A stretch of 64,000 nt of DNA. It comes from Parcubacteria bacterium C7867-001. Its GTDB lineage: Bacteria; Patescibacteria; Paceibacteria; UBA9973; UBA2103. The notes beneath the pieces were generated by a model that saw nothing but the letters and a program-made list of their open reading frames with translations, ran no database searches and was not told the origin of the DNA. Location of the stretch: assembly GCA_001189095.1 (NCBI GenBank), contig LFCK01000002.1, positions 62,001-126,000 of the forward strand, in the 5' to 3' direction. The position numbers were made by a program, and so were the translations under genes. Of the stretch, positions 26,109-34,654 are shown piece after piece (the stretch's first letter is position 1; every line of letters starts with the position of its first letter).

Positions 26109-27128
26109 TTATTTTTTAGTTGCGTCAGCAGCTTCCTGTTCAACGCGCGCGGCGAGAGAGGCGGCGGTTAGGAATTCATAACCAGACTCGTTCTTCAATA
26201 GGGTGATTTGGTTATTTGAGAAAACAGCGCTGAGCTCTGAAAGTGCTTCCACAAAGGAAAAGGCGGAGCCCTGATAACGGCCCAAGCCAAGGAGGCTGCG
26301 CATCGGATCGCTCTCGGTGTAAGTCATATCGGTCGTGACGGTGCCCATGCGTATGTACGCGTTCGCCAATTTAAGGTGTGCTGCAGCTGCTTCCTGCGGA
26401 ACGGTGACTCGCATAAGCGCCTTCCCTGTTGCCGTATAGGCTGCGCCGATCTCCTTTACCTTCTTAAGTGCAGCTGCATCTCCCTTGGTGGTTGCTTCGT
26501 TGTAATACTCAAGCTCGCTCTTGGTGGTTGCGACTGAGTTCGCCCCCACTGTCTCTTCGACGTGTCCGATGTAGCTGCGAAGCGCCGCTACCCCGCTACC
26601 ACCCGAGACTATTTTCGAGGCAGTGTAGGTGTCGGTGAGCGGGTGCGCAGCCACGAACTGTTCGACCGTCGCGTCCACAAAGGCAGCAATTTCTGCTTTG
26701 GTAGGCTGATTTGCTCCGCGGCGCTCAAGATAGGTGATGAAGAGCATTCGGGTGAACTCATCCGTAAGGGTGTCAGGGCCGGTGGAGACGGTCGAGCTCG
26801 GGAGGACGGCGCTCGCCGCCACGGCTGCAGAAGAGAATTTCGGCTTTACGACGCCTTTATCTACTGCCTCGCTGTCGGTGAGGGTCTTATCTAGGGAGTG
26901 GGCGTCGGTCGGGCTTGCACCGTAGAGGAGCTCTTCCCAGTCGGGAAGACCGTCGGAGTCGGTATCCTTTGCGGCGAAGGACTTAAGGAGCTCTTCGGTC
27001 GAGGCTGCATTAACGCCGCTTGCGCCAAACGGGTTATTTGAGCTCGAAAGAAGGAAGGCACTCACAATGAATAGCGCTGAAACAAGGAGCGCACCGACAA
27101 TGCTTACTGTTTTAAAAGTAAAAGCCAC
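26109..27128 (-). CDS. Membrane-anchored protein with one thrombospondin-type-3 calcium motif
   Basis: 339 aa from GTG 27128. One N-terminal helix (VSIVGALLVSALFIVSAFLL), then DTDSDGLPDWEELLYGASPTD, a Ca2+-binding TSP3/dockerin-like repeat common in CPR surface proteins, then an alpha-helical domain. The longer frame (27185) is rejected because an extended -10 TGCTACTAT lies inside it, just upstream of 27128. First gene of the secretion-like operon. Confidence 0.68.
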   Translation of the reverse strand: MAFTFKTVSIVGALLVSALFIVSAFLLSSSNNPFGASGVNAASTEELLKSFAAKDTDSDGLPDWEELLYGASPTDAHSLDKTLTDSEAVDKGVVKPKFSSAAVAASAVLPSSTVSTGPDTLTDEFTRMLFITYLERRGANQPTKAEIAAFVDATVEQFVAAHPLTDTYTASKIVSGGSGVAALRSYIGHVEETVGANSVATTKSELEYYNEATTKGDAAALKKVKEIGAAYTATGKALMRVTVPQEAAAAHLKLANAYIRMGTVTTDMTYTESDPMRSLLGLGRYQGSAFSFVEALSELSAVFSNNQITLLKNESGYEFLTAASLAARVEQEAADATKK

Positions 27129-27203
27129 GGTAAAGGTATAAAAATAGTAGCACGCTTCGTCTGCGTGGACGCGAAGATGAAGCACTGTTCATGTGTATAT
27201 TCC

Positions 27204-27986
27204 TTAATTAGGAAAAAGTGCGAGGGTGAGTGCTCGCCACTTCGAAAGCGGAACATCTTCTGAACGAACGGAATCCGAGAGTTCGACGGTACCAAACGCA
27301 TTCATAATCGCTTCTTTTGAACTAAGCACCTCAAGGTTTTTCGCGAGCCGCTTTCGTTTATGTGCAAAGCTCGCATGAAGCACCTCCCAGAACTTGTTCT
27401 CGTGTTCTTTTGTGTCGAATGCAGAGTGAATGTCGACGATCGAAAGCACGGCAGAGTCGACCGAGGGCGCGGGCACAAATGCGCCGCGCGGAACTTTGAA
27501 CTCTATGCGCGGAGTTCCGTAGGCTTTCACCGAAAGCGAGAGCAGCGATTCTTTTTTGCTGCGCGCGATGCGTTCAGCAACTTCCTTTTGCACCAGAAGC
27601 GTCATCGAGCTCGGTTTATGTTCGGCGGTAAGAAAAGCGCGAATGATTTCTCCCGTGATGTAGTACGGAATGTTCGCTACAAGTTTGTAGGACTCTTCGA
27701 GAGTTACTGCGTCAAAAGTTCGAACATCTCCTTCGATAAGTTCCAAACTTCCCTTCTCAATTTCGGAAGCAAATGTTTCGCGTAGTACCGGAACGAGTTC
27801 GCGGTCTGCTTCGATAGCGATAACTTTTTTCGCGCGTGCAAGAAGTTCGCGCGTGAGCATTCCAGTGCCTGCTCCTATTTCAAGAACGAGATCATCTTTC
27901 GTTATGCCAGCGGCGTCCGCGATGCGTGCTGCTGTTTGTTGGTGCATCAGAAAGTTCTGACCGAGTGATTTTTTTGCGCGCATCAT
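27204..27986 (-). CDS. rsmA: 16S rRNA dimethyladenosine transferase RsmA (KsgA)
   Basis: 260 aa, normal length. SLGQNFLMH, the SAM-binding EIGAGTGMLT (36-45), catalytic NIPYYI and FVPAPSVDSAVL. It dimethylates the two adjacent adenosines near the 16S 3' end. Two tandem ATG codons (27986, 27983); the first overlaps the uvrD stop as ATGA, so the pair is translationally coupled. Confidence 0.96.
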   Translation of the reverse strand: MMRAKKSLGQNFLMHQQTAARIADAAGITKDDLVLEIGAGTGMLTRELLARAKKVIAIEADRELVPVLRETFASEIEKGSLELIEGDVRTFDAVTLEESYKLVANIPYYITGEIIRAFLTAEHKPSSMTLLVQKEVAERIARSKKESLLSLSVKAYGTPRIEFKVPRGAFVPAPSVDSAVLSIVDIHSAFDTKEHENKFWEVLHASFAHKRKRLAKNLEVLSSKEAIMNAFGTVELSDSVRSEDVPLSKWRALTLALFPN

Positions 27987-29911
27987 ATATGTATTGTAAA
28001 TTCATTGCGCTCGTACGCGTTTGGTGCAAGCTCAACGAGTCCCGCGCCGATGTCGTTTAAGAATGATGATGGAGTGGCTAGGTAGTCGGTGCCGTAGATA
28101 CGGCGCACACGAGCCATCGTGAGATAGAGCTTTCGTTTCGCACGCGTCACGGCGACATAGAAGAGGCGTCGCTCCTCCTCTTCATCGCGTTCTTCTCCTT
28201 CTCTCCCCTCGTGCGGGAAGAGTCCTTCCTCAAGTCCGGTCACGAACACGACATCAAACTCAAGTCCTTTTGCTGCATGCACGGTCATGAGCGTAACGCC
28301 TTTTTGTTCGGTGCGGTCGAGTTCATCTTGATCGCCGGCGAGCGCAGCGTCATTAAGGAATTGCAAAAGTCCTTCTTCGCCGACGAATGCGTCATACCGG
28401 CTGGCTAATGTCGCGAGCTCCTTTATATTCTCGAGACGCTCCATACCCTCCTCACCCTCCTTCAAAAGTGCTGATTCTAGGCCAGTTTTTTCGATTATAA
28501 GCTTCACAAATTGCGAAGGGATTTCTATCTTTGCGGCCTCTACAAGCCCCGCAACAATAGACTCGAACACCTCAACTTTTACTCGGTCGGCGGCACGCAA
28601 CTCGTCGCGCTTCCCTGCCGAAAGTTTTCCAAGCGTCACTTTTCCGATGCCGCGCGACGGTGCTTGCACGGCGCGCATACGATCTGCTTCACGCGAGGGA
28701 TCGAGCGCAAGGCGCGTCCACGAAATGACGTCCTTCACTTCCTTACGTTCGAAGAATCGCGTTCCGAGAAGTTTGTATGGAACGCTCTCCGAAAGGAATG
28801 CTTCTTCGAGCGCTCGCGATTGAAAGTTTGCGCGGAAGAGTACACATATTTCTTCAGGCGGTGTGCCGTCCCGTAAGCGTTTCTTCGCTTCCCTCGCGAC
28901 ATACCGCGCTTCGTCTTCGGCGTTCATTCCGGAATACAGAGTAATGCGCTCCCCTTCCGCATTGTCGGTCACGCTCGTTTTCTCTTTTCGATTCTGGTTC
29001 TTCTCGATGATCTGATTTGCAGCGTCGACGATGGTCTTGGTCGAACGATAGTTATGCTCGAGCACAATAGTTTTTGCCGAGGGATGATTTTCATCAAACG
29101 CGAGCAGGTTTTCTATAGTCGCGCCGCGCCATGTATAGATGGTCTGATCGATATCGCCGACGACAAAAAGATTTCCATGTTTTTCTGCGAGCATCCGTGC
29201 GAGATTTCCTTGGAGCTCGCTTGTGTCTTGATATTCGTCAACGTGAATGTGCGAGAAGCGCTTCTGCACTTCTTCGCGAACTTCGGGATGATCGCGCAGA
29301 AGCGTCACGGGAAGTGTGATGAGGTCGTCGAAGTCGAGCGCTTTTTCTTCGCGTAGTTTCTTTTCATAGCGCGGCCAAACCTCCGAAACAACGCGCGTGC
29401 GGAAACTCCGCTGCCCGAATTGCTCGCGGAACCGTTCCGGCGTGAGCCCATCCCCTTTTGCTTTTGAAATCGCGCCGAGCACAAACCCTGGTGAAAGTTC
29501 CTTCGGGTCGATATCCATTCCTTTTAATATGTCGCGGACGATAGCTTTCGACTCATCCCGATCAAGAATGCTTGCCGAGCGGCTGATACCCATGACCGAG
29601 CCATACTGCTCGAGCAAATGCTTTCCGAGGCCGTGGAAGGTAGCGACGAGAGGTAGATGTCCTTGGCGATACACCTTGAACTCCTCCCCAAGCATGCGTC
29701 CAAGACGCTCTTTCATCTCGCGAGCTGCCTTATTAGTGAAGGTAACAGCCAGAATCTGCTCAGGCGGGACTCCCTGTCGTATCAAATGGTAGATGCGGGT
29801 CGTAAGAACCTTGGTTTTCCCCGAGCCGGCACCGGCGAGTACCGAAATCGCCCCCTCGGTTGAAAGTACCGCCTCCTTCTGCCGCTCATTAAGTCCTTCG
29901 AGGTAATTCAC
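27983..29911 (-). CDS. UvrD/PcrA superfamily 1 DNA helicase
   Basis: 642 aa from GTG 29911 (MNYLEGLNERQKEAVLS). Motif I AGAGSGKT (26-33), Ia TFTNKAAREMKERL, II VDEYQDTS, III GDIDQTIYTWRGA, IV ILEHNYRS-type, V TVHAAKGLEFDVVFVTGLEEGLFPH and VI RRLFYVAVTRAK. The annotated frame is open for 58 codons upstream, but TGGTATAGT at 29926-29918 ends seven bases before the GTG. That spacing fits a leaderless start, so the upstream codons are excluded. Confidence 0.94.
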   Translation of the reverse strand: MNYLEGLNERQKEAVLSTEGAISVLAGAGSGKTKVLTTRIYHLIRQGVPPEQILAVTFTNKAAREMKERLGRMLGEEFKVYRQGHLPLVATFHGLGKHLLEQYGSVMGISRSASILDRDESKAIVRDILKGMDIDPKELSPGFVLGAISKAKGDGLTPERFREQFGQRSFRTRVVSEVWPRYEKKLREEKALDFDDLITLPVTLLRDHPEVREEVQKRFSHIHVDEYQDTSELQGNLARMLAEKHGNLFVVGDIDQTIYTWRGATIENLLAFDENHPSAKTIVLEHNYRSTKTIVDAANQIIEKNQNRKEKTSVTDNAEGERITLYSGMNAEDEARYVAREAKKRLRDGTPPEEICVLFRANFQSRALEEAFLSESVPYKLLGTRFFERKEVKDVISWTRLALDPSREADRMRAVQAPSRGIGKVTLGKLSAGKRDELRAADRVKVEVFESIVAGLVEAAKIEIPSQFVKLIIEKTGLESALLKEGEEGMERLENIKELATLASRYDAFVGEEGLLQFLNDAALAGDQDELDRTEQKGVTLMTVHAAKGLEFDVVFVTGLEEGLFPHEGREGEERDEEEERRLFYVAVTRAKRKLYLTMARVRRIYGTDYLATPSSFLNDIGAGLVELAPNAYERNEFTIHI

Positions 29912-29917
29912 TTGCGA

Positions 29918-29923
29918 ACTATA
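29918..29923 (-). promoter_or_regulatory. -10 of uvrD, leaderless spacing
   Basis: TATAGT preceded by TGG (extended -10) on the minus strand, followed by TCGCAA and GTG. It decides the uvrD start. Confidence 0.55.
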
Positions 29924-29996
29924 CCAGATGGTATTTCTCCTGTTTTTGCCAAAATCGTCAACATTTTTTACTCTCCACAGCTTCATGATGGCCTCA

Positions 29997-30024
29997 TTGA
30001 CCCCCTGTCTGGGGCAGCTATAAT
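29997..30024 (+). promoter_or_regulatory. Promoter of the LysM-M23 peptidase gene
   Basis: TTGACC (29997-30002), 16-base spacer, TATAAT (30019-30024). Leader of about 47 bases to the start codon, longer than for the leaderless genes around it. Confidence 0.6.
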
Positions 30025-30077
30025 CCCTTGGTTGGCAGTCACGGAGGCACTCAAGAAATGGCGTATGTAAGCCATTT

Positions 30078-31250
30078 TTGTACACGGAAGCACGACAGAA
30101 TTACCCCCGCTACCTTATTTTGCATTTTACGGATTCCCCCGCTTCTTCAGGTTCGCATACGAAGTGGGACACATACGGAAAGCTCGGCGTGTTCATAGCC
30201 TGCACACTTGCCTTGAGCGTAGCTTCCCTCCTTTTCTGGCCGCGCATGACGAATGCGTTTTGGCCGTTTTCCGACGCCCTAGCCGCTTCAGGAGGTCAGA
30301 CGCCGCCTATTTTGCATAGTGAAAACCTCGCCCTTCTTGAACCAGCGACCAACCCCGATCCGAATCCTTTTAAGGCAGCGAGCGACATCCCAACCACGGA
30401 AGGCTCGGCGCTTATAGCTAATACCGGCCCCGAGGGAACCCTTGCCGACGTCGAAAGCCGCACGGGCAACGGTCAGATTTCTCTTTACGTCGTCCGCTCT
30501 GGCGATACTCTTTCCGAGATCGCAGACATGTTCGAGGTTACGCCAAACACCATCCTCTGGGCGAACGACCTCAAGAGCTCGAAGGACATTCATCCGGGGG
30601 ACACCCTTCTCATCCTTCCGGTCTCGGGAGTGCAGCATAAGGTGCTTAAGGGCGAAACGCTCAAGAGTCTTGCGAAGAAATATGGCGCAGATGCTGGTGA
30701 TATCGCTTCCTATAACGGTCTCGACGAATCAACGGCGCTTGCGGTCGGTTCGACGGTCATCATCCCCGGCGGCGAACTTTCGGCTCCACCAAAGCCAACT
30801 ACGACCACTAAGAAATCGACCGGTTCAACGACGAAAAATCCATACAAGGGCGGCGGAGGTGCCGAGATAGATGGTTACTACAGCAATCCGGTGCCAGGAG
30901 GCCTTCTCACGCAGGGCGTTCACGGCTGGAACGGCGTCGATATTGGCGCACCAGCGGGAACTCCTATCCATGCAGCCGCAGGAGGTACCGTGATTGTAGC
31001 GAAGAGCGGTGGCTGGAACGGCGGTTACGGAAGTTATGTGGTCGTCTCGCATAGTAACGGAACACAAACGCTCTACTCGCACATGAGCTCGGTTCGTGCG
31101 TCGGTCGGCCAAGGCGTTTCCGCAGGCGACACTATCGGTCTTGTCGGCCGCACAGGCTCAGCAACGGGTAACCATCTCCACTTTGAAGTTCGTGGCGCGA
31201 AGAATCCGTTCGCCGGGTGTGCAACGATGAAAGTCTGCAGTCCTCACTAA
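30078..31250 (+). CDS. Membrane-anchored LysM / M23 endopeptidase
   Basis: 390 aa. One helix at about 36-56 (LGVFIACTLALSVASLLFW). Two LysM repeats (VVRSGDTLSEIADMFEVTPN near 137-180; HKVLKGETLKSLAKKYGADA near 185-230) bind peptidoglycan. A C-terminal LytM/M23 metallopeptidase has the zinc-site motif GVDIGAPAGTP (the usual HxxxD His is replaced; HGWNGVDIG) and HLHFEV. It may remodel the wall; the missing first ligand leaves activity uncertain. The start codon is TTG at 30078; no better start precedes the helix. Confidence 0.88.
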   Translation: MYTEARQNYPRYLILHFTDSPASSGSHTKWDTYGKLGVFIACTLALSVASLLFWPRMTNAFWPFSDALAASGGQTPPILHSENLALLEPATNPDPNPFKAASDIPTTEGSALIANTGPEGTLADVESRTGNGQISLYVVRSGDTLSEIADMFEVTPNTILWANDLKSSKDIHPGDTLLILPVSGVQHKVLKGETLKSLAKKYGADAGDIASYNGLDESTALAVGSTVIIPGGELSAPPKPTTTTKKSTGSTTKNPYKGGGGAEIDGYYSNPVPGGLLTQGVHGWNGVDIGAPAGTPIHAAAGGTVIVAKSGGWNGGYGSYVVVSHSNGTQTLYSHMSSVRASVGQGVSAGDTIGLVGRTGSATGNHLHFEVRGAKNPFAGCATMKVCSPH

Positions 31251-31265
31251 CTAGATAAAAGGAAT

Positions 31266-31297
31266 CGCCGCCGAGCCTTTGGCTCGGCGGCGTTTTT
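31266..31297 (+). terminator. Intrinsic terminator
   Basis: CGCCGCCGAGCC (31266-31277), loop TTT, full complement (31281-31292), then TTTTT. It ends the peptidase transcript and touches the convergent gene end at 31299. Confidence 0.88.
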
Positions 31298-31298
31298 C

Positions 31299-32018
31299 TT
31301 AGACTGTGATGTCGATCCGGTTCACGTATCCAGCAATCGTAGCGCTCTCCGCCTGACTGCTCCGATACCGCGAGAGGGACCGGCGCTCGGTTTCTTCCGC
31401 GGCATTCTGCAAGGTAAGAAGTATTTCGTACCCCGGATTCCGCTTCAGGTTGTTTGCCATCCAGAAATCGAACAGCTCTTCCTGAAGTTCAGTGTGGGCG
31501 ATTCCAATCTTGGTCGCTTGGATGTAGATGCTGGAAACGTCATTCCACACACCTTCGTAGGTGACCCAACGCTTCCAATCGGCCCAAAGCACATAGAATT
31601 TCTTCTTGCGCGACAGGACGAGCGAGCGTGTGGTGCAGGACTCATCGACTGGAGCGGTGAGTCCGTCGAAGCCGGAGACTTTCTCCTGCCGTGTCGGCCA
31701 CGTTTTCTGCGAAGGCATTGGTTCGAGATCGAGGAGTTTCAGGAACGGCGTTTGCGCCCCCAGTGTCTCATCGAGCTCGTATTCCATTGCCGTCGCAACG
31801 CTTTTTGGTACGACGCGTCGTGGAAGCTCAAGCGAACCATGCTTTTGAGAAAGCAGGTCGCGAGGGCGTTCGAACCCGTCGAAACGATTTATCGAAAGAC
31901 GCTCTACAGCGCTCTCTATGATGATCCGCCACTCCTGCATCGTGATAGACGATGCGCTCAGGGCTGCTTTGCCGGTGATAAAATCCGGCGTACTCACTCT
32001 CCCTCTGGTCGTAACCAT
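31299..32018 (-). CDS. Hypothetical soluble protein
   Basis: 239 aa, no signal or membrane segment, no recognised motif. Trp-rich middle (KFYVLWADWKRWVTYEGVWNDV). The start has a good SD (AAGGAG, eight bases before ATG), unlike most neighbours, and the gene stands alone between terminators. It belongs to the second gene-start class described in the findings. Confidence 0.65.
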   Translation of the reverse strand: MVTTRGRVSTPDFITGKAALSASSITMQEWRIIIESAVERLSINRFDGFERPRDLLSQKHGSLELPRRVVPKSVATAMEYELDETLGAQTPFLKLLDLEPMPSQKTWPTRQEKVSGFDGLTAPVDESCTTRSLVLSRKKKFYVLWADWKRWVTYEGVWNDVSSIYIQATKIGIAHTELQEELFDFWMANNLKRNPGYEILLTLQNAAEETERRSLSRYRSSQAESATIAGYVNRIDITV

Positions 32019-32102
32019 CTCAGGGACTCCTTACTAGTGTTAGCGCTTACGCGCAGAACCGCAGTTCCGTCTCGGACATTACGACATAATTTGTTTTATG
32101 TC

Positions 32103-32134
32103 AAAAAGAACGCGCCCCGATATTCGGGGCGCGT
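32103..32134 (-). terminator. Intrinsic terminator of the 32142-32528 gene
   Basis: Stem ACGCGCCCCGA (32110-32120) with its complement (32124-32134), loop TAT. On the minus strand a TTCTTTTTG tract follows. Confidence 0.8.
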
Positions 32135-32141
32135 AGCGTAT

Positions 32142-32528
32142 TCAGACCTGTTCGGTTTCAAACACGGCGACCGCATCTTTGAGCGTCGTCGAGTACATCG
32201 GGCCGGATTCCCAGCTCATGCGTTTGCGGAGCCACGAGTTGTCGCTCAGCTTATCGATGACGATGAGATTGGCGCCGAGGCGCTGCTTGAAATACGAGTC
32301 GTAGTGCTTGGTTCTCCGTTCGGAGAACGCGGTGAGTTCCGCGAGCTCGTCGTCGGAATACTTTTCCGGCGGGCCGCTTACGGCGACGACGGACGGCAAG
32401 TCAGGACGGTCCGGTCCGGTCGTCGCAAGTCCCCACGCCATCGAATTCGCGAGCGAAGGAATGCCGAAGCCGTATCCGCCCTCGTTCCACATGAGTTTTC
32501 CGATCAGTTCTGTACGAGACAGTGACAT
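32142..32528 (-). CDS. Hypothetical soluble protein
   Basis: 128 aa. ATG 32528 is chosen over the longer frame because a near-perfect SD AGGAGGT lies seven bases upstream. Starts MSLSRTELIGKLMWNEGGYG, which suggests a helical N-terminus, and has SDDELAELTAFSERRTKHYDS. No family recognised. Single gene with its own terminator. Confidence 0.65.
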   Translation of the reverse strand: MSLSRTELIGKLMWNEGGYGFGIPSLANSMAWGLATTGPDRPDLPSVVAVSGPPEKYSDDELAELTAFSERRTKHYDSYFKQRLGANLIVIDKLSDNSWLRKRMSWESGPMYSTTLKDAVAVFETEQV

Positions 32529-32603
32529 GAATACCTCCTCAGGTCGTATGTCTGAAGAGGTTATGACACTAAATACTAACCAATGCAAGACATGGGCCTT
32601 TGC

Positions 32604-32936
32604 CTAAATGCCCACCTTCACTTTCCAATTCATTTCGATTATTGAGACGGTTATGGGGGTGGAGAATCCCGTCTTCTCTCTGAATTCTTTAATTCCCTTT
32701 TCAAATACGGCAAGCATCTTTTCTTTGTCTCCTCCAGGTATGGCGAGTGGCCCAGAGTCCACATACAGTTCGATGAGTGCGGCGCCAACACTGATGTAAT
32801 TTGGACGCGCATACACGGATTGTTCTTCAAGCGGTCGCTCCGAAGCTTCTGCGGCCACCGGACACATATGTTCCGCGAGTGCGCGGATTTCTTCTTCACT
32901 CACCGACTTTTCGTATTCGATTCGTACGACTGGCAT
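32604..32936 (-). CDS. Tautomerase-superfamily-like protein
   Basis: 110 aa beginning MPVVRIEYEKSVSEEEIRALAEHM. A Pro directly after the initiator Met and the beta-alpha-beta layout with a second beta strand (ALIELYVDSGP) resemble the 4-oxalocrotonate tautomerase/CHMI fold, where Pro1 is catalytic. The assignment is by pattern only. TGCTAGCAT lies eight bases upstream of the ATG, so a leaderless mRNA is predicted. Confidence 0.6.
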   Translation of the reverse strand: MPVVRIEYEKSVSEEEIRALAEHMCPVAAEASERPLEEQSVYARPNYISVGAALIELYVDSGPLAIPGGDKEKMLAVFEKGIKEFREKTGFSTPITVSIIEMNWKVKVGI

Positions 32937-32959
32937 ACAAGAGATGCTAGCACGCCTCT

Positions 32960-33562
32960 CTATTCAAAACCGAAAAGGCCGCGAGGTCGGTATTGTAGCG
33001 CTTCCATCACATGAACCGCGAGCACTTCATCAGAGCCGGAAAGATCAGCGATGGTGCGCGCGACGCGCATGGTGCGATGGAAGGAACGCGGCGAGAGGTC
33101 GAGTTTATTTGCGGCCGTGAGGAGTGTTTGCTTCGCATCGTTGGTAAAACCGGATGATTCATCCAGCTCGCGCGGCGAGAGACGCGCATTCGCAGAGTCA
33201 TTTTTACTGCGCGAACGGGCGCGAGAGCGTGCTTTCTCAACACGTTCGCGAACAGTATCTGATGCTTCGCCATCAGCGAGCGAGGAGAGCTGGTCGTGCG
33301 GAATGTGCGGAACCTCAACCCAGAGATCAAGACGATCAGCTATGGGGCGAGAAATTTTGCGCGCCTGCTTCAGTGCTGCCCGCACTGCAACTTCCGAATC
33401 CGCGGTAAGCGTGTCAGCTGGATTCATCGCCGCAACGATCATGCAGTCTGCGGGAAAGGTGATGCTCGCTTTCGCTCGCGAGACGGTGACCACGCGGTCC
33501 TCGAGCGGTTGGCGGAGCGCTTCAAGAGCGCGAATTTCAAACTCCGGAAATTCGTCGAGGAA
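32960..33562 (-). pseudogene. comM: comM, 3' part, separated by element insertion
   Basis: C-terminal ~200 residues of the Mg-chelatase-like ATPase ComM: FLDEFPEFEIRALEALRQPLEDR, VSRAKASITFPADC, RPIADRLDLWVEV, and LSPRSFHRTMRVARTIADL. Its first native codons encode FLDEF, the end of Walker B, and the sequence then changes to element DNA. Element sequence prolongs the frame upstream to a TTG at 33610 (MYLLAFFFMG), and a TATAAT on the element at 33638-33633 could transcribe it. The ATPase core is split, so ComM function is presumably lost. Confidence 0.9.
33558..33562 (+). repeat. Left att core AGGAA
   Basis: Direct repeat with 39654-39658. Left of it is comM 3' DNA, right of it element DNA containing GTCTCGCAAA, one arm of the attP inverted repeat. 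Confidence 0.75.
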
Positions 33563-33632
33563 AGCCGTCTCGCAAATACTTCCCATAAAGAAAAAAGCCA
33601 ATAAATACAACGTTTTCTAGCCTTTTTCTCTG

Positions 33633-33638
33633 ATTATA
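33633..33638 (-). promoter_or_regulatory. Outward -10 at the element's left end
   Basis: AGTATAATC on the minus strand, pointing toward the comM 3' fragment; transcription would start near 33626, 16 bases before the TTG that opens the chimeric frame. Confidence 0.4.
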
Positions 33639-33646
33639 CTAGTTGT

Positions 33647-33661
33647 ACTTGTTATACAAGT
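33647..33661. promoter_or_regulatory. Palindromic operator-like site
   Basis: ACTTGT-TAT-ACAAGT, perfect 6-bp arms, just upstream of the outward -10. A likely binding site for a dimeric regulator; the partner is not known. Confidence 0.35.
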
Positions 33662-33711
33662 TATAAACATCATACAGAAAACGGCTTATCTAAGCCCTGC
33701 TTTGGTGCTTC

Positions 33712-33739
33712 TTGACAGCAGATTTATGGGAGGTATCCT
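33712..33739 (+). promoter_or_regulatory. Promoter of the DUF5343 gene
   Basis: TTGACA (33712-33717), 16 bases, TATCCT (33734-33739). Start near 33746, leader of about 23 bases. Confidence 0.5.
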
Positions 33740-33768
33740 TCTCGGTATTAGCCATAGTAGTTGTTGTT

Positions 33769-34509
33769 ATGACCGAACCTGATAAAAACGTGCGCAAGCC
33801 ATCACCGACGTACCTGAGCGCACCGCGCCTTGAGAAGGTGTTCGAACTTATTAGCACCCGTACCTTGAACGAAGTAAGCACGAGTTACTTCGAGCAGTAT
33901 GGCTTCGGTGGCTCTGATGCTGCCCTAGCCATGGGAACTCTCAAGTTCCTCGGCGTACTGGATGAGAACGGGAAGGCCACAGAGAAGATGCGGAGCCTTC
34001 AGTTGCGTGGAGAACCGCGTCAGAAAGCACTCCAGGAGATTCTTAAGGTTGCCTACGCGGATCTCTTCAAGACCATGCCGGAGCCGTTCAACCTCACCTC
34101 AGATGAGTTGATTAACGAGTTCATGCATCACTACCGTCTCAGCCCTCGTGTCGGGAAGCCGGCGGCGGTAGCATTCCTTAAACTTTCCGAGTTCGCTGGA
34201 TGGAAGGAGCCTACCACTGCTACTCCGCGTAAGCGTGAAGGAGTTGCGTCAGCGCCGCGTGCTGCAGCGCCTCGTGGTGAAAAGCAGAACAAGGCAAAAG
34301 AGACAGACACCCCCATGATTCCGGGAGACGTTGCTTCGGTAAAACTTGCTGAAGGTAAGGTAGTCCTCTACCTCCCTCAGGAAGTCATGAACCGTGCCGT
34401 CCTTGAAGATGATCTCGGAGAAGAGTTCCGCGGGATTATGAAATCGTTGAAGGCATTCTGCGAGAAATATATCCCTGCAACTCCAACTACCGAGACTCCT
34501 AAAGAGTAA
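33769..34509 (+). CDS. DUF5343 family protein
   Basis: 246 aa from ATG 33769 (MTEPDKNVRKPSPTYLSAPR). The N-terminal ~140 residues match the DUF5343 pattern: SPTYLSAPRLEKVFELIS, TSYFEQYGFGGSDAALAM, LKFLGVLDENGKATEKM, ILKVAYADLFKTM and FLKLSEFAGW. A charged linker follows, then a second small domain (GDVASVKLAEGKVVLYLPQEV). The molecular role of the family is unknown to me; it is often found on accessory DNA. The frame upstream of 33769 is hydrophobic and overlaps the promoter, so it is excluded. Confidence 0.8.
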   Translation: MTEPDKNVRKPSPTYLSAPRLEKVFELISTRTLNEVSTSYFEQYGFGGSDAALAMGTLKFLGVLDENGKATEKMRSLQLRGEPRQKALQEILKVAYADLFKTMPEPFNLTSDELINEFMHHYRLSPRVGKPAAVAFLKLSEFAGWKEPTTATPRKREGVASAPRAAAPRGEKQNKAKETDTPMIPGDVASVKLAEGKVVLYLPQEVMNRAVLEDDLGEEFRGIMKSLKAFCEKYIPATPTTETPKE

Positions 34510-34569
34510 ACGAAACGGCTCCCACAATGTGGAAGCCGCCTCGAGTAGTTGTTGTTTCACCCCTAACGG

Positions 34570-34654
34570 GGTGAGCAGTGGGCCGAGTTCAAGCGAAGGT
34601 CTCGTCTCCAAAACTGGGCCCGGGGTGCAATTCCCCCTCGGTCCACCGCTCACC
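34570..34654 (+). ncRNA. tRNA-Trp-like structured RNA of the element
   Basis: 34578-34584 (GTGGGCC) pairs with 34640-34646 (GGTCCAC) like an acceptor stem. Between them are GTTC (tRNA-Trp D-stem-like), the loop CTCCAAA with anticodon CCA, and a T-arm-like GGGG-TGCAATT-CCCC. However the D-arm is not canonical, the anticodon stem has a mismatch, and the acceptor helix continues outward (GGTGAGC with GCTCACC) and inward (GAG with CTC), giving 17-18 pairs. It is either a degenerate tRNA-Trp or a tRNA mimic. A hairpin CACCCC/GGGGTG (34559-34574) overlaps its 5' side. Confidence 0.4.

Noticed and set aside
31494..32525. 343-codon plus ORF over two hypothetical genes
   Set aside because: It crosses two minus-strand genes with clear SD sites and a terminator; Arg-rich shadow composition.
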